Assembly (NCBI GenBank): GCA_050246595.1
Contig: JBFWVT010000015.1
Coordinates: 1 to 64,000 of the forward strand
Origin: DATARH01 sp050246595
GTDB lineage: Bacteria > Pseudomonadota > Alphaproteobacteria > ATCC43930 > CGMCC-115725
Length of the DNA stretch: 64,000 nt
Direction: 5' to 3'
Shown: positions 24,326-33,924 of the stretch, in pieces
Layout: every line of letters begins with the position of its first letter
Position numbering within the stretch: position 1 is the stretch's first letter
Program-made: the position numbers and the translations under genes
Notes under the pieces: model-generated
What the model was told of the DNA's origin: nothing
The model's input: only the letters and a program-made list of their open reading frames with translations
The model's database searches: none

Positions 24326-27300
24326 TCAGCCGATCTGCGCCAGCTCGCGCGCCCGCGTCGAGCGCGCCGCGGCGACGTGATCCTTGGCCAGCACCGTGTA
24401 TACCGCCGGCAGCACGAACAGCGTGAACAGCGTGCCGATCGTCATCCCGGCGACGACGACAAGACCGATCGAGAAGCGGCTCGCCGCCCCCGCTCCCTGC
24501 GCCGTGACCAGCGGCACGAGACCGACCACCATCGCCGCCGTTGTCATCAGGATCGGACGCAGGCGCACGCGGGCGGCCTGCTCGATCGCGCGGCGACGGT
24601 CAAGCCCCTGTTCGATTTGCAACTGGTTGGCGAACTCGACCATCAGGATGCCGTGCTTGCTGATCAGCCCGATCAAGGTCACCAGCCCGACCTGCGTGTA
24701 GATGTTGATCGTCGCGACACCGAAAAACAGCGGGATCAGCGCGCCGCAGATCGACAGCGGCACGCTGACCAGGATCACCAGCGGGTCGCGCAAACTCTCG
24801 AACTGCGCCGCCAGCACCAGGAAAATTACGATCAGCGCGAAGAAGAACGTGATGACGAGCTGATTGCCCTCGGTGACGTATTGCCGCGAGTCCGACAGAT
24901 AGGCATGGCTGAACCCGGCCGGCAGCGAGGCCGCCTGCTGTTCGAGCCAATCGACCGCCTGCCCGGTCGTTACCCCGATCATCGGCACGGCCTGGAATGT
25001 CGCCGCGTTGAGCTGGTTGTAGCGGGTCAGCGCGTTTGGCGCGGTCGTCGTCTTGACCGTCACCAGGTTTGACAGCGGCACCGGCCGGCCCGAGGCCGAG
25101 GTGACAAAATACTGCGTCAGCGCTTCCGGGCTGAGCCGGTCGATGCGCGGCGCCTGCGGGATCACCTGATACGAGCGGCCTTCCAGATTGAAGCGGTTGA
25201 TGTAGTTCTCGCCGAGCATCAGCGCCAGCGTGTCGCCGATCGCCTGCATGGTGACGCCAAGCTCGTTGGCCTTGTTGCGGTCGATATCGATCCGGATCGT
25301 CGGCTGGTTGAACGCCAGGTCGCTGTCCACGACCATGAACAGCCCGCTCTGCTGCGCCGCCTCCTTCAGCCGTTCCATCGCCTCGAAGAGCGGCACAAAA
25401 TCGCCGCCGGTCGAGGTCAGGACCATCTGCACGGGGAGTCCGCCAACCGAGCCCGGCAGCGGCGGCAGCGAGAACACAAAGGCCTGCACGCCTTCGACGG
25501 CGCCGACCTTGTTCTGCAATTCCGGCTTGATTGCGGCGGCGCCGCGCTCGCGCTCGTCCCACGGTTTCAGGATCGTGCCGGCAAAACCCTGGTTCGGACC
25601 GCCCCGCCCGTTGATGACAAAACGCAGATCGGATTCGGGGATCGAGGCCAGCTGCCTGTCGAGTTCGGCGCCGTAGGTCTGCATGTAGTCGAGATTGGCG
25701 TATTGCGGTGCCTTGGTGACCGCGAACAGCACTCCCTGGTCCTCCTCGGGGGCCAGCTCCTTGCTCGTGTTCACGTACATGAAGCCGAGCGCGACAAAGA
25801 TCGCGGCGACAAACAGCGCCGTGACCGGCCGGTAGTCGAGCGAGCGGTCGAGCCGCCGCCCATAGGCCTCCGCCAGCCGCGAAAACGTGCGGTCGATCAG
25901 CCGCGCGAAGCGGCCCTGCGTCATCTCGCGGCGCAGCAAGAGCGAGCACATCATCGGCGACAAGGTCACCGCGACGACCCCGGAGATGATTACCGCCCCG
26001 GCCAGCGTGAACGCGAACTCGCGGAACAGCGTGCCGGTGACGCCGCCGAGAAACCCGATCGGGGCGTAGACCGCCGCTAGGGTCAGCGTCATCGCGATGA
26101 CCGGCCCGGCGATCTCGCGCGCCCCGATCAGCGCCGCCTGCGGCGCGCTCTTTCCCTCCTCGATATGCCGGTAGACGTTTTCGAGCACGACGATCGCATC
26201 GTCCACGACCAGCCCGATCGCCAGCACCATCGCCAGCAAGGTCAAGAGGTTCAGGCTGAACCCGAACGCGGCCATGATGATCCCGGCGCCGATCAGCGAC
26301 AGCGGAATCGTCACGATCGGGATCAGCACCGAGCGGAAGCTGCCGAGAAACAGAAAGATCACGACGACGACGATCGCGACCGCCTCGGCCAAGGTCGCCT
26401 GCACCTCGTCGATCGAGGACTGGATGAACCGCGTCGAATCGTAGGCGACCGCCATCGTCATCGAGGGCGGCAGGTTGCGCTGGATCTCGGGCATCAAGAC
26501 CCGGATGCCTTTGACGATCGTCAGCGGGTTGCCGGTCGGCGTCGCCTGAACCCCGATGAACAGGGCCTGCTGGCCGTTCATCATGACGCTCGAATTCCAG
26601 TTCTGCGCCCCGAGTTCGATATCAGCGATGTCTTCGAGCCGTACCACCGCGCCGTCGGCGGCCTTGACGATCATGCGCTTGAACTGGTTGACATCGGTCA
26701 GCCCGGTATCGGCCGAGATGTTGGTGACCGTGTAGAACCCCTTGGTCTGGCCCGGCGCGGACTGGTAGTTGTTGGCGCGGATCGCGTTGCTCACGTCGGC
26801 GGCTGAGACATTGCGCGCCGCCATGCGCACCGGGTCGAGCCACACCCGCATCGCAAAGGTCTGGCCGCCCAGGATGTCGGCCGAGGCGACGCCCTCGACG
26901 GTCGCTAGCAGCGGCTGCACGACGCGGGTCAGATAGTCGGAAATCGCCGCGCTCGACAGCTCGTCGCTGGCAAACCCGATATACATGACTGCGGTCGTCT
27001 GGCCGGTCGATTTGAGGATGACCGGGTCCTGCGCCTGTTCCGGCATCAGGTACTTGACCTGCTGAACCTTGGCCATGACATCGGTCAGCGCCTGGTTCGG
27101 GTCGTAATTGAGCTTGACGTAGGCGGTGACGGTGCTGGTGTTCTGCGTCGAGCTGGAGGTCAGGTAGTCGATGCCCTCGGCGCTCGACACGGCCTGCTCG
27201 ATCGGCGTCGTGATAAAGCCCTGGATCAGCTCCGGCGAGGCGCCGGGATAAGCCGTCGTGACCGTGATCGTCGTGTTGTAGAGCCGCGGATACTGCCGGA

Positions 27301-27400
27301 TCGGCAATGCCAGCATGCTCATGCCGCCGATCAGCAGGATCAGCAGACTGACGACCAGCGACAGAACCGGACGGCGGACAAAGATGTCGGTGAATCTCAT
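24326..27400 (-). CDS. RND efflux pump inner-membrane permease
   Basis: This is a 1024-residue RND permease of the AcrB/MexB (HAE1) type with 12 predicted helices and two large periplasmic domains. The N-terminus is MRFTDIFVRRPVLSLVVSLL. The proton-relay aspartates appear in GLVVDDAIVVLENV (helix 4). The second half repeats the fold, with LVTLIGLISKHGILMVEFAN. With its adaptor (27703-28944) and an outer-membrane channel encoded elsewhere it would expel drugs or lipophilic compounds. The 302-bp gap to the adaptor gene is filled by two hairpin repeats. Confidence 0.93.
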   Translation of the reverse strand: MRFTDIFVRRPVLSLVVSLLILLIGGMSMLALPIRQYPRLYNTTITVTTAYPGASPELIQGFITTPIEQAVSSAEGIDYLTSSSTQNTSTVTAYVKLNYDPNQALTDVMAKVQQVKYLMPEQAQDPVILKSTGQTTAVMYIGFASDELSSAAISDYLTRVVQPLLATVEGVASADILGGQTFAMRVWLDPVRMAARNVSAADVSNAIRANNYQSAPGQTKGFYTVTNISADTGLTDVNQFKRMIVKAADGAVVRLEDIADIELGAQNWNSSVMMNGQQALFIGVQATPTGNPLTIVKGIRVLMPEIQRNLPPSMTMAVAYDSTRFIQSSIDEVQATLAEAVAIVVVVIFLFLGSFRSVLIPIVTIPLSLIGAGIIMAAFGFSLNLLTLLAMVLAIGLVVDDAIVVLENVYRHIEEGKSAPQAALIGAREIAGPVIAMTLTLAAVYAPIGFLGGVTGTLFREFAFTLAGAVIISGVVAVTLSPMMCSLLLRREMTQGRFARLIDRTFSRLAEAYGRRLDRSLDYRPVTALFVAAIFVALGFMYVNTSKELAPEEDQGVLFAVTKAPQYANLDYMQTYGAELDRQLASIPESDLRFVINGRGGPNQGFAGTILKPWDERERGAAAIKPELQNKVGAVEGVQAFVFSLPPLPGSVGGLPVQMVLTSTGGDFVPLFEAMERLKEAAQQSGLFMVVDSDLAFNQPTIRIDIDRNKANELGVTMQAIGDTLALMLGENYINRFNLEGRSYQVIPQAPRIDRLSPEALTQYFVTSASGRPVPLSNLVTVKTTTAPNALTRYNQLNAATFQAVPMIGVTTGQAVDWLEQQAASLPAGFSHAYLSDSRQYVTEGNQLVITFFFALIVIFLVLAAQFESLRDPLVILVSVPLSICGALIPLFFGVATINIYTQVGLVTLIGLISKHGILMVEFANQLQIEQGLDRRRAIEQAARVRLRPILMTTAAMVVGLVPLVTAQGAGAASRFSIGLVVVAGMTIGTLFTLFVLPAVYTVLAKDHVAAARSTRARELAQIG

Positions 27401-27516
27401 CTGTCAGTGCCTGTGCGGCGATTTCATGTGAACCACGGAGATACGGAGGACACGACGGCGATCCCGATGCGAATTCAGCGATAACCGGACCCTGTCATTC
27501 AGGCGGCGGCTGCCGG

Positions 27517-27660
27517 CCCCTCACCCTGTCCCTCTCCCCGCCGGGCGGGGAGAGGGAACCCGCCGCGAATGTCGCGCATGATTCGGCGAGGATTATTCCG
27601 GATGCGGGCCGCTGCTCTCCCTCTCCCCGCTTGCGGGGAGAGGGCCGGGGTGAGGGGCTT
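27517..27660. repeat. Two CCCTCTCC-GGAGAGGG palindromes
   Basis: One copy lies around 27529-27558 (CCCTCTCCCCGCC-GGCGGGGAGAGGG) and another around 27618-27645 (CCCTCTCCCCGC-TT-GCGGGGAGAGGG), the second followed by GGGGTGAGGGG. They sit between co-oriented adaptor and permease genes and may attenuate read-through or stabilise the upstream message. Confidence 0.6.
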
Positions 27661-27702
27661 GACGACCAGACATCCTGCGAACTTCCGTGATGGCTCCAAA
27701 TC

Positions 27703-28944
27703 CTATTGCGGGGTCGGCTTTTCCGGCACGGGCAGCGGCGCGCCAGTGACGGCGACGACACCGCCGTCCTGCAACTTGACCTGCCCGGCCGCGACGACCG
27801 TGTCGCCCGGCTCGACCCCGGACAGCACCGCGACCTTGCCGTCCCAGCGCTTGCCGGTCTTAACCGCGGTGCGGTGCGCCTTCAGCACCGGCTTGCCCTC
27901 GGAATCCTGCCCGTCCGCGCGCACGACATAGACGCTGTCGCCGTACAGCGTGTAATCGACCGCGGTCTCCGGCAGCACGACCCGCGCCGGCTCCGGCGGT
28001 AGCAGGACCGCGGCATTGACGAACATGCCCGGCAGCAGCTGCTCGTCCGGGTTCGGGATCGTCGCCTGAAGCGTCATCATGCGGGTGTCTTCGCGGATCT
28101 CCGGCTCGATCGTCGTGATCCTGGCCTTGAATGTGCGGCCGGGAAACGCATCGATCGAGACCTCGACTTCCTGTCCGAGCTTGACCTGCTCGCGCATCGT
28201 CGAAGGCAGCGTGAAATTGACGTAGAGCCGGCCCAGATCGACCAGATTGGCGATCTTCGAGGTCGGCGTCACGATCTCGCCGAGATGGACCTGGCGCACG
28301 CCGAGCCGTCCGTCGAACGGTGCCTTGACCCGCTTCTGGTCGATGATGGCCTGCGTCTTCAGGATCATCGCACGGGCCTGATCGAGTTTCGATTGCCATT
28401 CGTCGACATTCTGCTGCGGGCCGACCTGCCGCGTCGCCAGCAGTCTGGCGCGTTCGAGCGACGCCGCGGCCCAGCGCGCCTGCGCCTCGTAATTGGCCAG
28501 ATCGGCGCGTTCCGGCGCGTCGTTGAGCTGCACCAGCGGATCGCCGGCTTTGACCGCCTGCCCCGGCTCGAACAGGATATCGGTCACTCGCCCGCCGACC
28601 TCGGGGGTGACGATGACCTCCTGCACCGCCGCCAGCGAGCCGATCCCGCTCGCGGAGCGCGGCACGGTCTCGGTTGTCGCCTTGACCGCCGCGACCTGCG
28701 CCGGGGGCGGCTTGTTGCCGGCAAAGAATTCCTTGATCGCCTGGTCGCGAAACCGGTTGAAGCCGTACAGCCCGCCGAGCACCAGCGCGAGCAACAGCCC
28801 GACGATGATAAACCACAGCACCGTCCTCGGCTTGCGGCGCGCAGGCGCCACCTCGGCCGGCGCGCGCGCGACCGCATCGCGACCGCCCTCGTCCAGCCGA
28901 GCGCCCTCGTCCAGCCGCGCAAACGTCTTGAGGTCCCCATCCAT
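27703..28944 (-). CDS. RND efflux periplasmic adaptor (membrane fusion protein)
   Basis: This is a 413-residue membrane fusion protein. It has a cytoplasmic N-terminus with a short duplicated ARLDEG motif, one membrane helix (VLWFIIVGLLLALVLGGLYGF, about residues 42-62), a lipoyl/barrel-sandwich half (SLAAVQEVIVTPEVGGRVTD), an alpha-hairpin around residues 130-180 and the second half VKAPFDGRLGVRQVHLGEIV. It bridges the RND permease and an outer-membrane channel. ATG 28944 is preferred over the longer open frame because it leaves a standard N-terminus. It follows the TetR gene by 37 bp. Confidence 0.9.
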   Translation of the reverse strand: MDGDLKTFARLDEGARLDEGGRDAVARAPAEVAPARRKPRTVLWFIIVGLLLALVLGGLYGFNRFRDQAIKEFFAGNKPPPAQVAAVKATTETVPRSASGIGSLAAVQEVIVTPEVGGRVTDILFEPGQAVKAGDPLVQLNDAPERADLANYEAQARWAAASLERARLLATRQVGPQQNVDEWQSKLDQARAMILKTQAIIDQKRVKAPFDGRLGVRQVHLGEIVTPTSKIANLVDLGRLYVNFTLPSTMREQVKLGQEVEVSIDAFPGRTFKARITTIEPEIREDTRMMTLQATIPNPDEQLLPGMFVNAAVLLPPEPARVVLPETAVDYTLYGDSVYVVRADGQDSEGKPVLKAHRTAVKTGKRWDGKVAVLSGVEPGDTVVAAGQVKLQDGGVVAVTGAPLPVPEKPTPQ

Positions 28945-28981
28945 GACTTGCCTTGCCCCCGGACTTGACCTTGTCCCCGGA

Positions 28982-29668
28982 CTAATCCGCCGCTTCGCGG
29001 TGTCGCTGACCGGCGGCAGCGGCGATCGCCGCCTCACTCATGCCGATCCCGCGCAGGATGAAGACGGTCGCCTCGTCCGCCAGCTCGTCGAGCGTGCCGT
29101 CGCACGGCACGCAGTTGCGCCCCGGCAATCCCGCCAGCGCCAGCATCGCCGGGACGTGCTGTGCGAACCAGAACAGGTTGCGCGGACGCCCGGACCCGGA
29201 TGGCGCGACGATGTCGCCGGAGGCAACCGCCGCTTCGCAGGACGCCTCGAACAGCGGCAGGACGCGTTCGGACACCGCCTCGAACAGCTCGCGCGCATAG
29301 ACGCCGTCTTCGAGAAAACTGTGCGCGACCAGCCGCAGCCGCGAATCCAGCTCGCCCTGCCCGCACGCCGCGACACCAAGAAAATGGCGCACCATAAAGC
29401 GCATCATGCAGATCAGCGTCGCAGTCGAAGGCGGCAAGGTCGCGAGCGTTTCGAGCGCGGGATCGCCCTCGCAGCCGAGCTGCCGGATTTCGCGATAAAG
29501 CGACTGCTTGCTCGGGAAATGCTTGAACAGCAGCGCCTCCGAAATGCCGGCGGCCTCCGCCAGCTCGCGCGTCGTCGTGCCCGCGAACCCCTTGCGTGCG
29601 AAAAGTGGCACCGCCGCCCGGACGATCGCCTTGCGGCGCTCGTCGCTGTCCAATCGAATCGCTGCCAT
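28982..29668 (-). CDS. TetR family transcriptional regulator
   Basis: This is a 228-residue TetR/AcrR-type regulator. The N-terminal helix-turn-helix is typical: RRKAIVRAAVPLFARKGFAG then TTTRELAEAAGISEALLFKH and FPSKQSLYREI. The C-terminal ligand-binding domain is variable. It is first in the tetR-adaptor-RND-MATE cluster on the same strand and probably represses the whole unit from the palindrome at 29679-29696, relieving repression when a pump substrate binds. Confidence 0.9.
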   Translation of the reverse strand: MAAIRLDSDERRKAIVRAAVPLFARKGFAGTTTRELAEAAGISEALLFKHFPSKQSLYREIRQLGCEGDPALETLATLPPSTATLICMMRFMVRHFLGVAACGQGELDSRLRLVAHSFLEDGVYARELFEAVSERVLPLFEASCEAAVASGDIVAPSGSGRPRNLFWFAQHVPAMLALAGLPGRNCVPCDGTLDELADEATVFILRGIGMSEAAIAAAAGQRHREAAD

Positions 29669-29678
29669 CGCGGGCGCA

Positions 29679-29696
29679 AGTAAGCGCTCACTTACC
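29679..29696. promoter_or_regulatory. Putative TetR operator
   Basis: AGTAAGCGCTCACTTACC is an imperfect palindrome with GTAAG and CTTAC arms, located 10 bases upstream of the TetR start codon. It resembles operators of AcrR-type autoregulators. The rest of the gap to 30082 shows a short hairpin at 29808-29825 and an AT-richer stretch near 29840-29900, with no gene. Confidence 0.6.
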
Positions 29697-30081
29697 CCGG
29701 GTCAACCCCCGAGATATGATCGCGCTTTGCGAAAAAGCAATCGGGACCCGCGTTGCTGCAACTTATACGCGGGGTTGACGACTCCGACCTTTCTAAAGCC
29801 TCAGCCTCCCCGCTTGCGGGAGGCGGGAATATCGGCCGACACCCGGATAGCAAGCATAAACCCGGATATTAAGCATAAATATGGAGCAAAGACAGAGCAG
29901 ATAAAGCGATCGCATCCCGGCAAACTCTGCTTTTCCAATGCTTGTGCAAACAAAGACTTGCCGAAGGGGTTCTGTCGAACGTGTCGCTTCGACATCTCTT
30001 CCGCGAACCGGGACCGCTCGACCCGGCCGGCGCCCGGAGGCAGATCCTGGAGCGAATTGTTTCCTGGGAAAGGAATGCGTC

Positions 30082-30639
30082 ATGGAGTCTGTGAACCTGC
30101 CCTCTATAAATCTGCTCAGGGTCGCCGCGGTCGTGCTCGGCCTCGGCGGCGTGGTGCCTGTCGCCTCGGCGCAGATGATAGCGAGACCGGCTCCCGCGGT
30201 GATGCCGGCCGACTACCAGTTCGTCGTCAAGGCCGCGTATGGCGGCTGGGGCGAGGTCGCCGCCGCGCAGGCCGCGTTGCAGAATTCGAGCGACCCGGGC
30301 ATTCACAACATCGCGAACACGATCATCGCGGATCACACGGCCGCAAATCAGGAGCTTGCGGCGCTCGCCGCCGCGCGCGGCATCGCCGCGCCAACGACCC
30401 TGGATTCCGCGCGCCAGGGCACCGTCGCGATGTTGCACCAGATGCGCGGGCCGGCTTTCGACAGCGCCTATCTGATGCAGCAATCCGCCGATCACCGGGT
30501 TGCGATCATGCTGTTCGAAACCGCTGCTTACTCGTCGCCGGACCCGGCGCTGCGCGCTTTCGCACAGCGCCAGCTTCCGACGCTGCGTCGCCATCTCGAC
30601 ATGGTCTCGGGAGCGGTTCGCGTGGCCTTGGTACGGTAG
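30082..30639 (+). CDS. DUF4142 domain-containing exported protein
   Basis: This 185-residue protein has a signal peptide (residues 1-30, cleavage near VASA) and a helical ferritin-like DUF4142 domain: DYQFVVKAAYGGWGEVAAAQ, IANTIIADHTAANQELAALA and DSAYLMQQSADHRVAIMLFE. Family members are periplasmic and often stress-associated; molecular function is unknown. GGGAAAGGA lies upstream of ATG 30082. It stands alone between the TetR gene and cfa. Confidence 0.85.
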   Translation: MESVNLPSINLLRVAAVVLGLGGVVPVASAQMIARPAPAVMPADYQFVVKAAYGGWGEVAAAQAALQNSSDPGIHNIANTIIADHTAANQELAALAAARGIAAPTTLDSARQGTVAMLHQMRGPAFDSAYLMQQSADHRVAIMLFETAAYSSPDPALRAFAQRQLPTLRRHLDMVSGAVRVALVR

Positions 30640-30881
30640 ACCGCGCGTCCGCGCAGAGCCGGAGGGCGTTGCCGATCGCCGGTCCGCCCTCCGTACCTCG
30701 GCCCTCCGTACCTCGATCGTGAAATCCGCTCGCGTCCGGGTCGATAAACCGCTGCCGCCGCGACGCGGTTTTCAGGGCGCCTCGCAAGGCGGATTTCCGC
30801 CGCGGACCGCGCTCCGAGGCGGGCCGGGAGCCTGTTCCGGGTCTTGTCTGTTCGCGCCGATCGGTTGAATATTGAGCCGCT

Positions 30882-32129
30882 ATGCTGCTCGCTTCCGTGC
30901 TTCCCCGCTTCATCCGCATTGGCCGCCTCACGCTGATCGACGCCGCCGGGAGGCGGCACGTGTTCGAGGGCGACCCCGGCCCCGCCGCCTCGATTCGCCT
31001 GCACGACCCGGCGCTGCACTGGAAGCTGCTGGCCGGCCCGCGGCTCTGCGTGCCCGAGGCCTATATGGACGGGACGCTGACGATCGAGGAAGGCAGCCTG
31101 TACGATCTTATCGACCTGCTCACCGCGAACGACGCGGCGCTCGACGAGAGCCTGGCGATGCGGCTGGCGGCTTCCGGCAAGCGCCTCGCGCGCCGCATCC
31201 ATCAATACAACCCGGTGCCGCAATCCCGGCGCAACGTGGCGCATCATTACGATCTGTCTGACCAGCTCTACGAGCTGTTTCTCGATCGCGACCGGCAATA
31301 TTCCTGCGCCTATTTCCGCTCGCCGAATGACGACATCGACACCGCGCAGCAGAACAAGAAGCGCCACATCGCCGCCAAGCTGCTGCTCCAGCCGGGAATG
31401 CGGGTGCTCGATATCGGGTCCGGGTGGGGCGGGCTGGCGCTCTATCTGGCCGGCGAGTGCGGCGCCGAGGTGACCGGGCTGACCCTGTCCGAGGAACAGC
31501 TCAAAGTCGCGAAGCGACGCGCCGCCGCCGCCGGACTGGCCGACCGGGTGCGGTTTTATCTGCGCGACTATCGTGAGGAGGGTGGGCGCGAGGAGAGCGG
31601 GCGCTACGACCGCATCGTCTCGGTCGGCATGTTCGAGCATGTCGGCGTCAACCAGTACCCGAGGTTTTTCCGCAAATTGCGCACATTGCTGGCGCCGGAT
31701 GGGGTGGCGCTGCTGCATTCGATCGGCCGCATGGACGGACCCGGCTCGACCAATCCGTGGCTGCGCAAATACATCTTCCCCGGCGGGTATTCGCCGGCCT
31801 TGTCCGAGGTCGTGCCGCACGTCGAGCGGGCGCGGCTGTGGATCACCGATATCGAGATTCTGCGGCTGCATTACGCCGAGACATTGCGTGCCTGGCGCCG
31901 CCGGTTCGAGAACAACCGCGACCGTATTCGCGCGCTTTACGACGAGCGCTTCTGCCGCATGTGGGAGATGTACCTGGTCGGCTGCGAGCTGGCGTTCCGC
32001 CGCGGCGGCCATCTCGTCTTCCAGATGCAGCTCGCGAAATCGGTCGAGACGGTGCCGCTGACCCGCGACTACATGCTCGACTGGGAGCGTGCCCGCCTTC
32101 TGCGCGAGGCCGCCGGCCGCGCCGCGTAA
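30882..32129 (+). CDS. cfa: Cyclopropane-fatty-acyl-phospholipid synthase
   Basis: This is a 415-residue SAM-dependent CFA synthase. The N-terminal lipid-binding region is followed by a class I methyltransferase domain with VLDIGSGWGGLALYLAGECG (SAM motif I, about residue 176), then GMFEHVGVNQYP and a C-terminal WRRRFENNRDRIRALYDERF typical of the family. It transfers a methylene group from SAM to unsaturated acyl chains of membrane phospholipids, usually in stationary phase or under acid stress. It precedes dnaB, separated by two hairpin repeats. Confidence 0.93.
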   Translation: MLLASVLPRFIRIGRLTLIDAAGRRHVFEGDPGPAASIRLHDPALHWKLLAGPRLCVPEAYMDGTLTIEEGSLYDLIDLLTANDAALDESLAMRLAASGKRLARRIHQYNPVPQSRRNVAHHYDLSDQLYELFLDRDRQYSCAYFRSPNDDIDTAQQNKKRHIAAKLLLQPGMRVLDIGSGWGGLALYLAGECGAEVTGLTLSEEQLKVAKRRAAAAGLADRVRFYLRDYREEGGREESGRYDRIVSVGMFEHVGVNQYPRFFRKLRTLLAPDGVALLHSIGRMDGPGSTNPWLRKYIFPGGYSPALSEVVPHVERARLWITDIEILRLHYAETLRAWRRRFENNRDRIRALYDERFCRMWEMYLVGCELAFRRGGHLVFQMQLAKSVETVPLTRDYMLDWERARLLREAAGRAA

Positions 32130-32139
32130 TCGGGGATAA

Positions 32140-32272
32140 TCCCTCTCCTGCAATGCGGGAGAGGGGGGACCGCTCGCGATCGCGAGCTGTGGGTGAGGGT
32201 TGCCGGCAGTGATGCCCTCACCCGGCTTGCTGCGCTCGCCACCCTCTCCCGCGTTGCGGGAGAGGGATTATG
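32140..32272. repeat. Two CCTCTCC-GGAGAGG palindromes
   Basis: CCCTCTCCTGCAATGCGGGA at 32141 and a second hairpin (CCCTCTCCCGC-GTT-GCGGGAGAGGG, 32242-32267) flank a GTGAGGG segment between cfa and dnaB. They probably act as terminators for cfa. Confidence 0.55.
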
Positions 32273-32297
32273 AGGCCATCCCCAAGTTCCACAGCCT

Positions 32298-32306
32298 GTG
32301 GATAAT
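32298..32306 (-). promoter_or_regulatory. DnaA box upstream of dnaB
   Basis: TGTGGATAA is the exact complement of the consensus DnaA box TTATCCACA. It lies 44 bases before the dnaB start codon, inside a small CCACAG-C-CTGTGG palindrome. A single box is not an origin but could let DnaA influence dnaB transcription. Confidence 0.5.
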
Positions 32307-32349
32307 TCCATCCGCGCCGACCGGGGGGCGCCGGTGCTATTCTGGGCGC

Positions 32350-33891
32350 ATGGAAAGCACGACAACACTGCGGCTGCTGCCGCTACCCGAACCCGATCTC
32401 GACCGCCTCCGGCACCCGCCGGCCAATACCGAGGCCGAGCAGGCGCTGCTCGGCGCGATGCTGATCAACAACGCGGCCTATCACCGGGTCGCCGAGTTTC
32501 TGTTGCAGGAACATTTCGGCAACGCGGTGCATGGCCGCATCTACACCGCGGTCGGCAAGCTGATCGAGCGCGGCCAGATCGCCGACCCGGTCACGCTGAA
32601 AAACCTGTTCGATCAGGACGGCGCGCTGGCCGAGATCGGCGGCGCGCAATACCTTGCCCAGCTCGTCAACGCGGCCGTGACGATCATCAACGCCGAGCAT
32701 TACGGGCGCACGATCCACGACCTCTATCTGCGGCGCGAGCTGATCACGGTCGGTCAGGACATCGTGACCGAGGCGTTCCAGCACGATCTCGACGATCCGG
32801 CGGTCGGGCAGATCGAGCGCGCCGAGGCCAGGCTGTTCGAATTGGCGTCGAGCGGGCAGGCCGAGGGAGGTCCGCGCGAGTTCCGGATTGCGCTGACCAG
32901 CGCGATCACGATGGCGCAGGCCGCGTTCAAGCGCGACGGCAGGATCGTCGGCGTTGCGACCGGGTTCACCGATCTCGACAAAAAGCTCGGCGGGCTGCAC
33001 CCGTCCGACCTGATCATCCTGGCCGGACGGCCCTCGATGGGGAAGACGGCGCTGGCGACCAATATCGCGTTTCACGCCGCCAAGGCGTACCAGCCGGCGC
33101 GCGGCCCGGACGGCCGCATCGACCTGACAAAACCGGCCGAGGACGGCGCGGTCGTCGCGTTCTTTTCGCTGGAGATGTCGGCCGAACAGCTGGCGACCCG
33201 CATTCTTGCCGAGGAATCGGGCACCTCGTCGGACAAGATCCGGCGCGGCGAGATCAGGCGCGAGGATTTCGAAAAATTTGTCATGGCCTCGCAGCGTCTC
33301 TCGGCGGTGCCGCTGTACATCGACGATACGCCGGCTTTGTCGGTCGCGGCCTTGCGCACGCGGGCGCGCCGGCTCAAACGCCAGCACGGTCTCGGGCTGA
33401 TCGCGATCGACTATTTGCAGCTGATGCGGCCGAGCGCGAGCCGGAGTGGCCCGGAAAACCGGGTACAGGAAATCTCCGAGATCACCCGCGGTCTGAAAGC
33501 CATCGCCAAGGAGCTGAACGTGCCGATCGTGGCTCTGTCGCAGCTGTCGCGCGCTGTCGAGCAGCGCGAGGACAAGCGGCCGATGCTCGCCGATCTGCGC
33601 GAAAGCGGCTCGATCGAGCAGGATGCCGATGTCGTCATGTTCATCTTCCGCGAGGAGTATTACCTCTCGCGCGGCGAGCCGATCCGCCGCCCGGAGGAGA
33701 GCGATGACAAGTTCAACGACCGCTACGACCGCTGGAAGGAGCGCTGCGAGGCGGCCTTCGCAACGGCGGAAGTCATCATCGCCAAGCAGCGCCACGGGCC
33801 GATCGGCACGGTCAAGCTGCATTTCGAGGCGGAAACGACAAAATTCGACAATTTCATCGGCCCCGAGCGTGTGCCCGGCGCGGTATATTGA
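32350..33891 (+). CDS. dnaB: Replicative DNA helicase DnaB
   Basis: This is a 513-residue DnaB. The N-terminal domain begins PPANTEAEQALLGAMLINNA. The RecA-like domain has Walker A GRPSMGKTA, SLEMSAEQLATRILAEESG, the Walker B region LIAIDYLQLM and the DRPMLADLRESGSIEQDAD-like segment (KRPMLADLRESGSIEQDAD). It unwinds DNA at the replication fork as a hexamer. ATG 32350 is the start; the open frame upstream runs through repeat DNA. It leads the dnaB-alr-mlaEF-radA-cvpA run common in alphaproteobacteria. Confidence 0.95.
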   Translation: MESTTTLRLLPLPEPDLDRLRHPPANTEAEQALLGAMLINNAAYHRVAEFLLQEHFGNAVHGRIYTAVGKLIERGQIADPVTLKNLFDQDGALAEIGGAQYLAQLVNAAVTIINAEHYGRTIHDLYLRRELITVGQDIVTEAFQHDLDDPAVGQIERAEARLFELASSGQAEGGPREFRIALTSAITMAQAAFKRDGRIVGVATGFTDLDKKLGGLHPSDLIILAGRPSMGKTALATNIAFHAAKAYQPARGPDGRIDLTKPAEDGAVVAFFSLEMSAEQLATRILAEESGTSSDKIRRGEIRREDFEKFVMASQRLSAVPLYIDDTPALSVAALRTRARRLKRQHGLGLIAIDYLQLMRPSASRSGPENRVQEISEITRGLKAIAKELNVPIVALSQLSRAVEQREDKRPMLADLRESGSIEQDADVVMFIFREEYYLSRGEPIRRPEESDDKFNDRYDRWKERCEAAFATAEVIIAKQRHGPIGTVKLHFEAETTKFDNFIGPERVPGAVY

Positions 33892-33924
33892 GGCGGCGCG
33901 GTGTTGTGGCGGTAACCTGCGGTG

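Noticed and set aside
30528..32153. 541-codon open frame antisense to cfa
   Set aside because: No conserved motif and complete overlap with a clearly identified gene. Similar antisense frames over dnaB, radA, trmB and others were rejected for the same reason.
32298..32306. Chromosomal replication origin near dnaB
   Set aside because: Only one DnaA box and no AT-rich unwinding region or box cluster were found.
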